Part shown: positions 32,194 to 41,183 of the stretch, in pieces
How positions within the stretch are numbered: the first letter of the stretch is position 1
How the letters are laid out: every line of letters begins with the position of its first letter
Source: an uncultured Collinsella sp.
Lineage (GTDB): Bacteria; Actinomycetota; Coriobacteriia; Coriobacteriales; Coriobacteriaceae
Length of the DNA: 45,553 nucleotides
Reading direction: 5' to 3'
Assembly (NCBI GenBank): GCA_902496775.1
Contig: CABVCF010000003.1
Coordinates: 1 to 45,553 of the forward strand
Made by a program: the position numbers and the translations under genes
Notes under the pieces: model-generated
Seen by the model: only the letters and a program-made list of their open reading frames with translations
Databases searched by the model: none
What the model was told of the DNA's origin: nothing

Positions 32194-32216
32194 ACATCGG
32201 CAGAGAGGATCCCCTG

Positions 32217-32861
32217 ATGGCTCGCAAAATTACCAAGCGTCAGCAGCAGATTTACGACTTCATCAAGGAATATCAGCAGGAGAAGGGCTATCCGCCCAGT
32301 GTGCGCGAGATGGCATCGGCCGTAGGCCTCTCCTCCCCCAGCACGGTGCATGCTCATCTCTCTGCCCTGGAGGCTCGAGGACTGCTCAAGCGTGATGCCA
32401 CCAAGCCTCGCGCCCTAGAGCTTTTTGATGAGGACGGATCCTCTGTCTCGATTTCCAAATCCGATGAACCCACAGCGCCCCGCGGAACGGTCTCGCTGCC
32501 GCTCGTCGGTCGCGTCGCGGCTGGGATGCCCATTCTGGCCGAGCAAAATATCGAGGACACCTTTACCATCCCAACCGAAATCGCCACAGACCAGGGCTCT
32601 TTTATCCTTGAAGTTCACGGCAGCTCAATGATCAATGTCGGCATCTACAACGGTGACTACATTATCGTTCGCGAGCAAAAGAGCGCCATGAACGGGGAAA
32701 TCGTCGTGGCCATGATCGATGGCTCGGCGACCGTCAAGACGTTCTACAAGGAGCAGGGGCGCGTGCGCCTGCAGCCCGAGAACGACACTATGGAGCCAAT
32801 CTATGCGACGAACCCCGTTATTTTGGGTAAGGTTGTCGGTTTAATGCGCCGGTTCTCGTAA
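32217..32861 (+). CDS. lexA: SOS repressor LexA
   Basis: 214 residues from ATG 32217 (GAGAGGA upstream); an earlier in-frame ATG (32112) lies inside the operator region and is rejected. The winged-helix domain (1-70) has REMASAVGLSSPSTVHAHLSA. Self-cleavage site Ala102-Gly103 (RVAAGMP), catalytic Ser137 (GSSMIN) and Lys174 (ATVKTF). It is cut when RecA filaments form. Its operators are at 32124-32193 and before recA at 42371-42384. The stop codon overlaps the next start by one base. Confidence 0.96.
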   Translation: MARKITKRQQQIYDFIKEYQQEKGYPPSVREMASAVGLSSPSTVHAHLSALEARGLLKRDATKPRALELFDEDGSSVSISKSDEPTAPRGTVSLPLVGRVAAGMPILAEQNIEDTFTIPTEIATDQGSFILEVHGSSMINVGIYNGDYIIVREQKSAMNGEIVVAMIDGSATVKTFYKEQGRVRLQPENDTMEPIYATNPVILGKVVGLMRRFS

Positions 32862-33565
32862 TGCAAAAACGCATCACTATATTTGATACCGTCCGCGGGT
32901 TTACGATGCTGTCGATGGCGGGTTTTCACGCCTGCTACGATTTGGCCTACCTATATGGTCGGGAAATGCCATGGTTTACCGAAACGGTTTTCCAGGATAT
33001 CTGGCGTGCTAGTATCAGCTGGGTATTTTTGTTTATTGCCGGTTGGATGTGCACGCTCTCGCGTAATAACGGTAAGCGCGCGCTCAAATACGCAGCCGCA
33101 GCCTTGATCGTATGGATTGCAACTACACTGGTGTCAGTCGACGATTCGGTAAACTTTGGCATCATTTATTGCATGGCAGCGTGCACCGCGGTGGTTGCAC
33201 TCACCCGTCCGTTACTCACAAAAATACCGGGCTCGTGGGGCATCGCAGCGTGCCTTATTCTTTTTGCCCTAACCTGGGGCATTCCAAAGGCGGTCTACCC
33301 ACTCCCCTACCTGGCATGGCTTGGATTCCCGGGCCCGGGCTTTGTTTCGGGAGATTACTATCCGCTCATTCCGTTTGTCTTTATGTACCTTACCGGCTTT
33401 TTTGCTGCCCAGGAGGCACGAGCATCAAGCCTCGAAGCGCCGGCATGGGCATACGCCAATCCCATCCCGGCGCTCGCAGTCCTCGGTCGGCATGCCTTAC
33501 CGTTCTACCTGCTTCATCAGCCTGTCATTCTAGGCGTGCTAGAGCTCGTTTATTCCGTACGATAG
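32861..33565 (+). CDS. DUF1624 (HGSNAT-like) membrane protein
   Basis: 234 residues with about seven membrane spans. The start (RITIFDTVRGFTMLSMAGFH) and LHQPVIL near the end match the DUF1624 family, related to heparan-alpha-glucosaminide N-acetyltransferase; His residues in these loops are the likely acetyl-transfer site. Substrate unknown. The ATG overlaps the lexA stop (TAATG), so it is probably co-induced by DNA damage. Its 3' end overlaps hflX on the other strand by 16 bp. Confidence 0.82.
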   Translation: MQKRITIFDTVRGFTMLSMAGFHACYDLAYLYGREMPWFTETVFQDIWRASISWVFLFIAGWMCTLSRNNGKRALKYAAAALIVWIATTLVSVDDSVNFGIIYCMAACTAVVALTRPLLTKIPGSWGIAACLILFALTWGIPKAVYPLPYLAWLGFPGPGFVSGDYYPLIPFVFMYLTGFFAAQEARASSLEAPAWAYANPIPALAVLGRHALPFYLLHQPVILGVLELVYSVR

Positions 33566-34839
33566 CGCTCAAGACGCGGCGCGATTCGGGCCGGCAACTT
33601 CGCCACAATGCGAACGCCGTCCTCGAGATATTCCTCATGCAGAAGGGTTCCCTGCTCATGCACCAGCGTGATGAGGGCGCCCTCGCGATACGGGATATCA
33701 GCGGAGAGCAACACATCGGTGGCAGCCGCCTCGCGAGCAATACGGTCGACGAGATCGTCGAGTCCCTCGCCCGTCTGGGCCGAGAACAGCACGGCCTCGG
33801 GATAGCGACGACGGAAACTCAATCGATCAACGCTATCGAGAAGATCGATTTTATTGAACACCGTAAGCGTCAAACGCTCGCCGGCACCGATCTCGTCAAG
33901 AACGCGATCGACTGCCTCGAGCTGGCGCTCGTAGTCCTCGTCAGAGGCATCTACGACTTTGAGAATTAGATCGGCACCCAACACCTCGGACAGCGTCGAT
34001 TTAAAGGCATCGACCAAACCATGCGGCAGCTTTTGAATAAAGCCGACAGTGTCGGTGATCGTCATGCCGCGACCGCCGGGCAGGCGATACGAACGCGTCG
34101 TCGGGTCGAGCGTAGCAAACAGCTTGTCCTGCGAAAGTACCGTAGAGCCGGTCAGACGATTGAGCAACGTCGATTTACCGGCATTGGTATAACCGGCTAA
34201 CGCGACGCGAAACGCCGGAGACTCAATGCGGCTCTTGGACTGGACATCGCGACGCTGTTCAACCTGCTTGAGCTCACGACGAAGCGCGGCAATCTTATTG
34301 CGAATCAAGCGACGGTCAACCTCGAGCTGGCTTTCACCCTGGCCAAAGCGCGAACCGATGCCGCCGCGCGTCTGCTCCTTGGCAAGATGGCTCCACATGC
34401 CACGCAGACGAGGCAAAAGATATTGAAGCTGCGCCAGCTGTACCTGTAGGCGTCCCTCACGCGTCTGAGCATGCAGGCCAAAGATATCCAAGATCAGTGC
34501 TGTACGATCGATAATCTTTACCGGCTCGCCCACGGCTTTCTCCAAATAGGATTGCTGCGAGGGCGTCAGGTCGTCGTCAAAGATAACGACATCGGCATCC
34601 ATGCGATGCACCAGGCCGCACAGCTCTTCAACCTTACCGGAACCGATAAACGATTTTGGATACGGCTTAACCAGACGCTGTGACAAACGCGCCACGCACT
34701 GGGCGCCAGCCGTATGGGCCAGGCGTTCAAGCTCGTCAAGCGAACGATCGAGTGGCCATGCATTGTCGCGCCACTCAACACCAACTAATATGGCACGCTC
34801 GGGCTCGGGTGCCGTGGGAACAAGGGGGAAACGGGCCAT
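33550..34839 (-). CDS. hflX: GTPase HflX
   Basis: 429 residues. A ribosome-associated GTPase that splits stalled or hibernating ribosomes. N-terminal HflX domain (about 1-190, with YPKSFIGSGKVEEL and FDDDLTPSQQ), a coiled part, then the G domain with GYTNAGKST, DTVGFIQKLPH, NKIDLLD and SAQTGEGL. The C-terminal domain is short. It starts in overlap with the miaA stop and is last in the minus-strand operon. Confidence 0.94.
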   Translation of the reverse strand: MARFPLVPTAPEPERAILVGVEWRDNAWPLDRSLDELERLAHTAGAQCVARLSQRLVKPYPKSFIGSGKVEELCGLVHRMDADVVIFDDDLTPSQQSYLEKAVGEPVKIIDRTALILDIFGLHAQTREGRLQVQLAQLQYLLPRLRGMWSHLAKEQTRGGIGSRFGQGESQLEVDRRLIRNKIAALRRELKQVEQRRDVQSKSRIESPAFRVALAGYTNAGKSTLLNRLTGSTVLSQDKLFATLDPTTRSYRLPGGRGMTITDTVGFIQKLPHGLVDAFKSTLSEVLGADLILKVVDASDEDYERQLEAVDRVLDEIGAGERLTLTVFNKIDLLDSVDRLSFRRRYPEAVLFSAQTGEGLDDLVDRIAREAAATDVLLSADIPYREGALITLVHEQGTLLHEEYLEDGVRIVAKLPARIAPRLERYRTE

Positions 34840-35777
34840 TAGGCAGCCTCAATACGATGCAGGATGTCCTCAACGACCTCATCGATCGTAAACTCGTCCA
34901 TATCGAACCACACGATGCGGTCATCGCGTTTAAACCACGAAAGCTGACGTTTGGCATAGCGACGCGAACGCATCTTGATGAGTTCGCGAGCCTCATCCAT
35001 GCTTATCAAGCCATTGAAAGCATCGATGATTTCTTTATAGCCAATTGCCTGCATCGACGTCAGGGCGTCTCCCAGCCCCTGGTCCATAAGACCGCGAACC
35101 TCATCGACAAGACCCTGTTCAAACATCAGATCGACACGCAGGTTAATGCGCTCGTAGAGCACCTCGCGATTACGCGTCAGACCAAACCATAGAGCATGAT
35201 AATGCTCGCGCGGAACACTAAACTGACTTTTTTGCTGTGCATAGGAGATACCATCATCATGCATCTCGAGCGCGCGAATCACGCGGCGAACATTATGGGG
35301 ATGGATGACCGCAGCGGACTCGGGGTCACGCTCGGCAAGCAGGGCATGCAGTTCTTCCTCACCAATACGCTCGGCAAGCTCCTGATAGCCCGCACGGCGA
35401 TCGTCCTCAAGTTCGCCCGAGGGAAAGTCCATCTCATCGAGGGCGGCCTTGAGATACAGCCCCGTACCGCCGCAAAAAACCGGCAGGCAACCCGAACCAA
35501 GGAGACGTTCAACATGTGCGCGAGCGTCAGCCTGATAAAGAGCAGCAGAATATGCCACACCCGGATCTACAATGTCGACGAGACGCAGCGGCGCCGTACA
35601 CTCATCGGGCGTCATCTTTGCGGTACCGATGTCCATGCCGCGATAGATTTGCATCGCATCGCACGACAGCACTTCGGACGAAAGACGAGCGGCCAAACGG
35701 TCGGCAACATCACTCTTACCAACCGCCGTCGGACCGACGATCGCAACGGCGGAAAGACCTGCCCCGGAAGAAACCAT
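34839..35777 (-). CDS. miaA: tRNA dimethylallyltransferase
   Basis: 312 residues. Transfers dimethylallyl to A37 of tRNAs reading UNN codons. P-loop GPTAVGKSD, then DAMQIYRGMDIGTAK, and VFCGGTGLYLKAAL in the substrate channel; QLSWFKRDDRIVWFD near the C-terminus. It overlaps miaB and hflX by one base each. MiaA supplies the substrate that MiaB methylthiolates, while IspH elsewhere in the window makes the prenyl donor. Confidence 0.95.
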   Translation of the reverse strand: MVSSGAGLSAVAIVGPTAVGKSDVADRLAARLSSEVLSCDAMQIYRGMDIGTAKMTPDECTAPLRLVDIVDPGVAYSAALYQADARAHVERLLGSGCLPVFCGGTGLYLKAALDEMDFPSGELEDDRRAGYQELAERIGEEELHALLAERDPESAAVIHPHNVRRVIRALEMHDDGISYAQQKSQFSVPREHYHALWFGLTRNREVLYERINLRVDLMFEQGLVDEVRGLMDQGLGDALTSMQAIGYKEIIDAFNGLISMDEARELIKMRSRRYAKRQLSWFKRDDRIVWFDMDEFTIDEVVEDILHRIEAA

Positions 35778-37153
35778 TAGCGCGGCTCGCCCACAACGGA
35801 GCCGGACAAATACCAGGTCTTGGCAACATCAACGTCAACATCAACGATCTTGCCAACAAGCTGATCGATGCTGTAACCCTCGGGGATAGGCGCATGAACG
35901 GTCTGATTCTTAGGACTCTTGCCCAGCAGGACCGCGTCGTTCTTTTTACTCGTTCCCTCAATGAGCGCCGGAACCACAGTATGAAGCTCACCCTGGTTAT
36001 ACTCGTGTGCCGTGGTCTCGATAACCTTAACCAGGCGGTTGAAACGCTCGAGAATAACCTCATGCGGCGTAGGATCGTCAATCTCGGCGGCCGGGGTACC
36101 GGCGCGCTTGGAATAGATGAAGGTATAGGCCTGAGCATAGCGGACCGTCTCGGCAAGTGAGAGCGTCTGCTCAAAGTCTTCCTCAGTCTCGCCCGGGAAG
36201 CCAACGATAATGTCGGTCGAGAGCGCGATATCGGGCATACGGTTGCGAATGCGATCGACCAGGCCCAAATAGTCCTCGCGTGTATAACGGCGATTCATCT
36301 CTTTGAGGATCCGCGTCGAACCTGACTGGACGGCCAAGTGCAGCTGCGGCATAACGGCAGGCGTTTCGGCCATGGCGTCGATGGTCTCGGGCAACAGGTC
36401 CTTGGGATGCGAAGACGTAAAGAAGATGCGCTCCACACGCGTATCGCCCACGGCACGCAGCAGATCGGCAAAACGCGGCTTGCCAAACAGATCGCGACCA
36501 TATGAGTTAACGTTTTGACCCAGCAGCGTAATCTCACGCACGCCCTGGCGCACCAAACCGGTCACCTCGTCGACAATCTCCTCGAAGGGGCGGCTCTTTT
36601 CGCGACCGCGCACGTACGGCACGATGCAATAGGTGCAGAAATTATTGCAGCCCGTCATGATGGGCACCCAGGCGTGATACTGGGTCTCTCGATGCCACGG
36701 CATGCTCATGGCATCCGTATCCTCATGCACATTGGTGCGGATATGACGCTTGCCGTCAAGGAACGCCTCGGCAATGAGCTCGGCCACATGTGCGATAGAA
36801 TGCGTGCCAAAGATGACATTGACGTTATCGACATTGGTGAGCAGTCCCTCGCCATCACGCTGCGCGATGCAGCCGCCCACGGCAACCACACGCTTGCCCG
36901 AAGGCGAAGGCGGCAGGCTTTTGCAGGAATTGCACTGACCGTACAGGCGAGTATCGGCGGCCTCACGCACACAGCATGTCATGAAGACAACGATATCGGC
37001 ATGCTCGGGATCGAGCGCCATGAGGCAGCCATACGAATCAAGCAGGCCACTCACACGCTCGGAGTCATGCTGATTCATCTGGCAGCCAAATGTGCGGATA
37101 AAGTAGGTTTTACCGGCAAGAATATCGCGTACGGAACGCTGGTCCATGTGCAT
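35777..37153 (-). CDS. miaB: tRNA-2-methylthio-N6-dimethylallyladenosine synthase
   Basis: 458 residues. A radical SAM methylthiotransferase with two [4Fe-4S] clusters. N-terminal domain cysteines: Cys24 (FGCQMNQHD), Cys60 (MTCCVREAAD), Cys95 (VGGCIAQ). Radical SAM cluster: GCNNFCTYC (Cys169, 173, 176). A C-terminal TRAM domain binds tRNA. ATG 37147 is an equally good start two codons in. Follows spoVS by 39 bp. Confidence 0.95.
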   Translation of the reverse strand: MHMDQRSVRDILAGKTYFIRTFGCQMNQHDSERVSGLLDSYGCLMALDPEHADIVVFMTCCVREAADTRLYGQCNSCKSLPPSPSGKRVVAVGGCIAQRDGEGLLTNVDNVNVIFGTHSIAHVAELIAEAFLDGKRHIRTNVHEDTDAMSMPWHRETQYHAWVPIMTGCNNFCTYCIVPYVRGREKSRPFEEIVDEVTGLVRQGVREITLLGQNVNSYGRDLFGKPRFADLLRAVGDTRVERIFFTSSHPKDLLPETIDAMAETPAVMPQLHLAVQSGSTRILKEMNRRYTREDYLGLVDRIRNRMPDIALSTDIIVGFPGETEEDFEQTLSLAETVRYAQAYTFIYSKRAGTPAAEIDDPTPHEVILERFNRLVKVIETTAHEYNQGELHTVVPALIEGTSKKNDAVLLGKSPKNQTVHAPIPEGYSIDQLVGKIVDVDVDVAKTWYLSGSVVGEPR

Positions 37154-37192
37154 AAGTCCTAACGATGGGGAGCGAAACGAGGCAAGCAGAAG

Positions 37193-37510
37193 CTATGCCA
37201 CAGGCTTAACGTCATCCATGACGACGTTATCCATAGCGGCTCGATTGATCTGGTGAACGTAGATAGAAAGGCGGATAGCCGTGCGCGACTCCCCGTTAAT
37301 GAGGATGTCAGAGAACACGGGCGCGCAGGAAATATCAAAACCGGTTGGAATCAAAAAACCGCGCGCGATAGCCACGGCCTTAATGGCCTGGTTGACGGCA
37401 CCGGCGCCGACACACTGGATGTTGACGGGTACACCGTCCTTGACCATGCCAGCGATGGCGCCGGCAACGGACGCGGGCGATGATTTGCTTGATACCTTCA
37501 GGCAATCCAT
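37193..37510 (-). CDS. spoVS: Stage V sporulation protein S (SpoVS)
   Basis: 105 residues from ATG 37510 (AGGAG upstream), a little longer than the usual 86. The family pattern is strong: LKVSSKSSPASVAGAIAG, CVGAGAVNQAIKAVAIARGF and IRLSIYV. SpoVS has an Alba-like fold and may bind nucleic acid. It is kept in many non-spore-formers, often beside the RNase Y gene, as here. The C-terminal extension (QINRAAMDNVVMDDVKPVA) is extra. Confidence 0.93.
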   Translation of the reverse strand: MDCLKVSSKSSPASVAGAIAGMVKDGVPVNIQCVGAGAVNQAIKAVAIARGFLIPTGFDISCAPVFSDILINGESRTAIRLSIYVHQINRAAMDNVVMDDVKPVA

Positions 37511-37584
37511 GAAGAAACTCCTGCGTTTAAAAGTACGTTTTAACTGCAATAACTGTATCGTACCGAGTGGACTCGGTAAAGGCA

Positions 37585-38670
37585 CTATTCCTCTTTGGCA
37601 AGATCGAAAGTCACAGTGATTCGATCACGCGAAACACGAATCTTTGGGTCGCCGCAAAGGTTGAGATAGTACCGGGCGGCAAGGTCATTAAAGTCACGCT
37701 CCACAGCACGCGAAAACTGTGCCATATCATCCTTGGCAATACGTAGCCCGCGACGATCCTTCGCAAGATCGACAGGAGCCGGCGCATGCGAAGACGAATC
37801 ACGCTCGCGCAGCAGACGCGCGGTCACACCGCGAACGGGCTTAATCTGCCCTGCCAAAATGCGATGGGCCGTGCGCTCGGACATCTCAAGACCCAAACCC
37901 GAACAGATACGGATAAAGTCCTCGGCATCAGAGGCAAGGCCTAAACGATCGACAACCGGAAGCTCGCTCTCGTCATCAATGAACAGGAGACGCGACGTAT
38001 CGAGCTGACTTGACGCCTGAGCATAAAGGGTCGCGGCAATCTCAGACGGAGAACCAAGATAGACATCGCAACCACGCAACTCCTCAAGCGCAAACTCACA
38101 AGCAGCGCGAATAATATTATGCGGGCCGCGAGCACAGACATAACGTCCGTCCTCATCCTTGACGGCCTGGGGCCAGCTGGACTGATCGGCACGCTCGCTG
38201 AGGCGGTCGGCCGCAACGCTCACCTTAAAGGCCGAGCCAAGGTCGACACCGGACGTGACCACACGGGCCTCGTCGGTGTTCTGCTTGATCGAAAACAATG
38301 CCATACCACGACCGTGAACGCCCCAACGGTCCATCTTCATGCTCTCGAGCTTGGAGGTAACGCGGGCATCGAAGATTCGCTCTTGCATATCCTGCGGAAC
38401 GCCCGAACCGTTATCCAGAAAGACAAGCGTGCGGACGCCATCTTCCTTGGTCGTGGCGAGATAGACTTTGTCGGCGCCGGCATCGCGAGCATTACGGAGC
38501 ATTTCGATGACGATATCCTCGACATGCTGAATGTCGTGCTTTGCCTGGCGCCGCTCGGCCTCCGAAACGCGGAGGCGGACATACCCCTCGCCAAGGTTCT
38601 CCTCGACGCGAAGGTTGCCCTCCCCCGACATCGACGCGATAAATGAGATGAGCTCGTTCGCGTCGCTCAT
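37585..38670 (-). CDS. GHKL-type ATP-binding protein, unknown role
   Basis: 361 residues. A Bergerat-fold ATPase: N box EMLRNARDAGA with Asn60, G1 box FLDNGSGVP (Asp86), G2 box GVHGRGMALFS (117-127). No histidine-kinase dimerisation domain, receiver or MutL C-terminal motif is visible, so it is neither a standard kinase nor MutL. The rest (about 130-361) is unassigned. ATG 38670 is 1 nt after the rny stop codon, so the two are translationally coupled. Location between rny and spoVS suggests work with RNA decay or nucleic-acid remodelling; this is inference. Confidence 0.82.
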   Translation of the reverse strand: MSDANELISFIASMSGEGNLRVEENLGEGYVRLRVSEAERRQAKHDIQHVEDIVIEMLRNARDAGADKVYLATTKEDGVRTLVFLDNGSGVPQDMQERIFDARVTSKLESMKMDRWGVHGRGMALFSIKQNTDEARVVTSGVDLGSAFKVSVAADRLSERADQSSWPQAVKDEDGRYVCARGPHNIIRAACEFALEELRGCDVYLGSPSEIAATLYAQASSQLDTSRLLFIDDESELPVVDRLGLASDAEDFIRICSGLGLEMSERTAHRILAGQIKPVRGVTARLLRERDSSSHAPAPVDLAKDRRGLRIAKDDMAQFSRAVERDFNDLAARYYLNLCGDPKIRVSRDRITVTFDLAKEE

Positions 38671-38671
38671 G

Positions 38672-40228
38672 TTATTTAGCGATATCGACAGCGCGGCTCT
38701 CGCGAATCACGACGACGCGCACCTGACCGGGATACTCCATCTCTTCCTCGATCTGATGGGCGATATCGTGAGCCAGGACCGTGGACTGGGCATCGGAGAT
38801 CTTGTCCGGCTGAACCATGACGTGGACCTCGCGACCAGCCTGCATGGCATAGGTACGCTCGACGCCATCACGGGAGTTGGCGATCTCCTCGAGCTTCTCA
38901 AGACGCTTGATGTAGTTCTCGGCAGACTCGCGACGGGCACCGGGGCGAGAGGCAGAGACGGCATCAGCGGCCTGTACCAGGACATCGAGCACCGTGTTGG
39001 GGTCGACGTCGGCATGGTGAGCCTCGATAGCGTGGACGATAACGGGCTTCTCGCCATAACGGCGGGCAAGCTCGGCGCCGATGACGGCATGCGGGCCCTC
39101 GACGTCATGGTCGATTGCCTTGCCCAGGTCGTGCAGCAGACCGGCGCGCTTAGCGGTCACAACGTCCAGGCCAAGCTCGGAAGCCATCACGCCGCACAGG
39201 TCAGAGACTTCGAGGGAGTGCTGAAGCACGTTCTGACCAAACGAGGTACGGTAGCGCAGGGCACCAAGGGTCTTGACGATCTCGGGGTGCAGGTCGTGGA
39301 TGCCGGTATCGAAGGCAGCCTGCTCGCCAGCCTCGCGCACGCGCTGCTGAACCAGGTCGGCAGCCTTGTGATACATCTCCTCGATGCGGGCGGGGTGAAT
39401 GCGGCCGTCGGCGATGAGGTTCTCGAGGGCAACACGGGCGGTCTCACGACGGACCGGGTCGAAGCTCGAAAGAACGACGGTCTCAGGCGTGTCGTCGATC
39501 ACGAGGTTGACGCCGGAAACCTGCTCGAAGGTCCGGATGTTGCGACCCTCGCGACCGATGATACGGCCCTTGAGGTCATCAGAGGGAATGTGCACGGAGG
39601 TAACGGTGACCTCGGCTGTGTGGTCGGCAGCGCAGCGCTGAATCGCCAGGGACAGAATCTCCTGGGCGGTCTTGTGGCACTCGGCGCGAACCTGCTGCTC
39701 GGACTCGCGAATGATCGTGGCAGCCTCGTGGGTGACCTCGCCGCGAACCTTATCGAGGAGCTCCTTGTGGGCGTCCTCGCGGGTCAGGTCGGCGATACGC
39801 TCGAGCTCGGAGGTCTGCTTGGCGCAGAGCTCCTCAAGCTCGCGGGAGCGCTTCTCGACCTGACCGGCCTGGCTGGACAGCTGGTGCTCACGCTTGTCGA
39901 GAGCGTCGTTTCGGCGATCAAGGGACTCCTCGCGCTGCATCACACGGTTCTCGAGCGTGCGAATCTCGCTCTTACGCTGCTTGTCCTCGGCCTCGGCGGC
40001 CTGCTTGTTCTTGATGATCTCCTCTTTAGCCTCGAGCAGAGCCTCTTTTTTGAGGGTCTCGGCCTGACGCTTAGCATCACCGATCAGGGACTCAGCCTGT
40101 GCGTGTGCCGACTGGATCTTTTCGTCGGCCTCGTGAAGACTACCCTGCTTGGCGGTGCGCATGTAGGCAATGGCGGCGATGGCACCCAAAACGATGCCAA
40201 CGAGCGCTGCGATGATAGGCATGCTCAC
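38672..40228 (-). CDS. rny: Ribonuclease Y
   Basis: 518 residues. A membrane-bound endoribonuclease that starts mRNA decay. N-terminal membrane span (about 5-22), long coiled coil (about 30-200), KH domain with GRIIGREGRNIRTFE, and HD domain with HSLEVSDL and LLHDLGKAIDHD. ATG 40228 or 40222 may be the start; AAAGGAG lies upstream. Promoter at 40389-40417. It leads the operon rny, GHKL, spoVS, miaB, miaA, hflX. Confidence 0.95.
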   Translation of the reverse strand: MSMPIIAALVGIVLGAIAAIAYMRTAKQGSLHEADEKIQSAHAQAESLIGDAKRQAETLKKEALLEAKEEIIKNKQAAEAEDKQRKSEIRTLENRVMQREESLDRRNDALDKREHQLSSQAGQVEKRSRELEELCAKQTSELERIADLTREDAHKELLDKVRGEVTHEAATIIRESEQQVRAECHKTAQEILSLAIQRCAADHTAEVTVTSVHIPSDDLKGRIIGREGRNIRTFEQVSGVNLVIDDTPETVVLSSFDPVRRETARVALENLIADGRIHPARIEEMYHKAADLVQQRVREAGEQAAFDTGIHDLHPEIVKTLGALRYRTSFGQNVLQHSLEVSDLCGVMASELGLDVVTAKRAGLLHDLGKAIDHDVEGPHAVIGAELARRYGEKPVIVHAIEAHHADVDPNTVLDVLVQAADAVSASRPGARRESAENYIKRLEKLEEIANSRDGVERTYAMQAGREVHVMVQPDKISDAQSTVLAHDIAHQIEEEMEYPGQVRVVVIRESRAVDIAK

Positions 40229-40388
40229 TCCTTTTTATGGATTCGTTACACAACAAAGCGAACCGTCCTTACGAACGGCTCGCGACATTTGAGTAATATG
40301 GGCGCAGCTTATGCGGGTCGGATACAGATAAACATATAAACAAACTCATCACAGATGAGCACATATCACAAAGCAAATGACAGTGTTT

Positions 40389-40417
40389 ATCGTACGTTGA
40401 ACCACAACAACTGTCAA
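40389..40417 (-). promoter_or_regulatory. Promoter of the rny operon
   Basis: On the minus strand TTGACA (40417-40412), a 17-bp spacer and TACGAT (40394-40389): a near-consensus promoter. It leaves a leader of about 150 nt before rny, which contains an imperfect hairpin (about 40257-40283). Confidence 0.8.
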
Positions 40418-40479
40418 ATAAATGGCCCCGGCACGGCGGCTAAAACGCGGTGAACGGCAGGGCCACAAAACGCATACGC

Positions 40480-41172
40480 CTAAACCGCACATTCCTCGCG
40501 TTCGGCATCGAGACGTGCCTTAACGGCATCGGCGGCGATGTGATACGAGAAGCCCTTGCCCATCAAAAACCGAACCAGTTTTTCGAATCCGCGCGTCTCT
40601 GGAACACGCCGCTTGGCGAGCAGAGCTGACGCACGCGCCAAATCGTCTTCGACGGCAAAATAATCCTCGGGATAACCGGGAATGTCATCGAGCACGACAT
40701 GACGGCGCTTGAGCTCGGTCTCGATTTTGCGCTGTCCCCAACCGCGCCGCTTGCGCTCCTCGATAAAGTACGAGCAAAAGCGGTTCTCGTCTAAAAAGTG
40801 ATACTCGGTGGCGCGCTCGACGGCGAAATCGATCGCGGGCTGGTGAAAGCCGTAGCGAGCCAGCTTGTCACGGACCTCACCCGTCGCATGGTCGCGGCGC
40901 GATAACATCTCGGTCACCATGGTAAGCGCACATTTACGCTCGATGAGCTGCACCGCCTCACGAAAGTTATCCCAATCGCAGGGCAGATCGGGGCGTTTTT
41001 TGACATACAGGCGCGCGACCCGCACGGGAATCCAAATGGACCGCTCAAAACCGCCCTCAAGCTCACAATCGATATGTGCGCAAGGCTTTTTGGACGCATA
41101 CCCGCTCGAGAACGAGGAGGCCGCCTTCTTATCGGGAAAGACGACCGTGGCCTCGGTCACCGTATACGACAT
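40480..41172 (-). CDS. recX: Regulatory protein RecX
   Basis: 230 residues. Caps RecA filaments and limits strand exchange. The RecX repeats are recognisable: LSRRDHATGEVRDKLARYGF, FLDENRFCSYFIEERKRRGW and a third repeat with LVRFLMGKGFSYHIAADAV. The first 70 residues are an extra domain seen in many actinobacteria. It follows recA by 11 bp, so it is under the same SOS promoter. Confidence 0.92.
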   Translation of the reverse strand: MSYTVTEATVVFPDKKAASSFSSGYASKKPCAHIDCELEGGFERSIWIPVRVARLYVKKRPDLPCDWDNFREAVQLIERKCALTMVTEMLSRRDHATGEVRDKLARYGFHQPAIDFAVERATEYHFLDENRFCSYFIEERKRRGWGQRKIETELKRRHVVLDDIPGYPEDYFAVEDDLARASALLAKRRVPETRGFEKLVRFLMGKGFSYHIAADAVKARLDAEREECAV

Positions 41173-41183
41173 GAGCGTAACCG

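Noticed and set aside
32112..32216. Longer LexA start at ATG 32112
   Set aside because: It would place all three LexA boxes inside the coding region and adds residues unlike any LexA; ATG 32217 has a good ribosome binding site.
37193..37510. spoVS as evidence that the organism forms spores
   Set aside because: SpoVS is common in non-sporulating lineages including Coriobacteriia; no other sporulation gene is in the window.
38531..40339. A plus-strand open frame of about 600 codons opposite rny
   Set aside because: It is the mirror of rny and part of the GHKL gene in a GC-rich genome; no ribosome binding site, no known motif, low-complexity translation rich in Leu/Gly/Asp.
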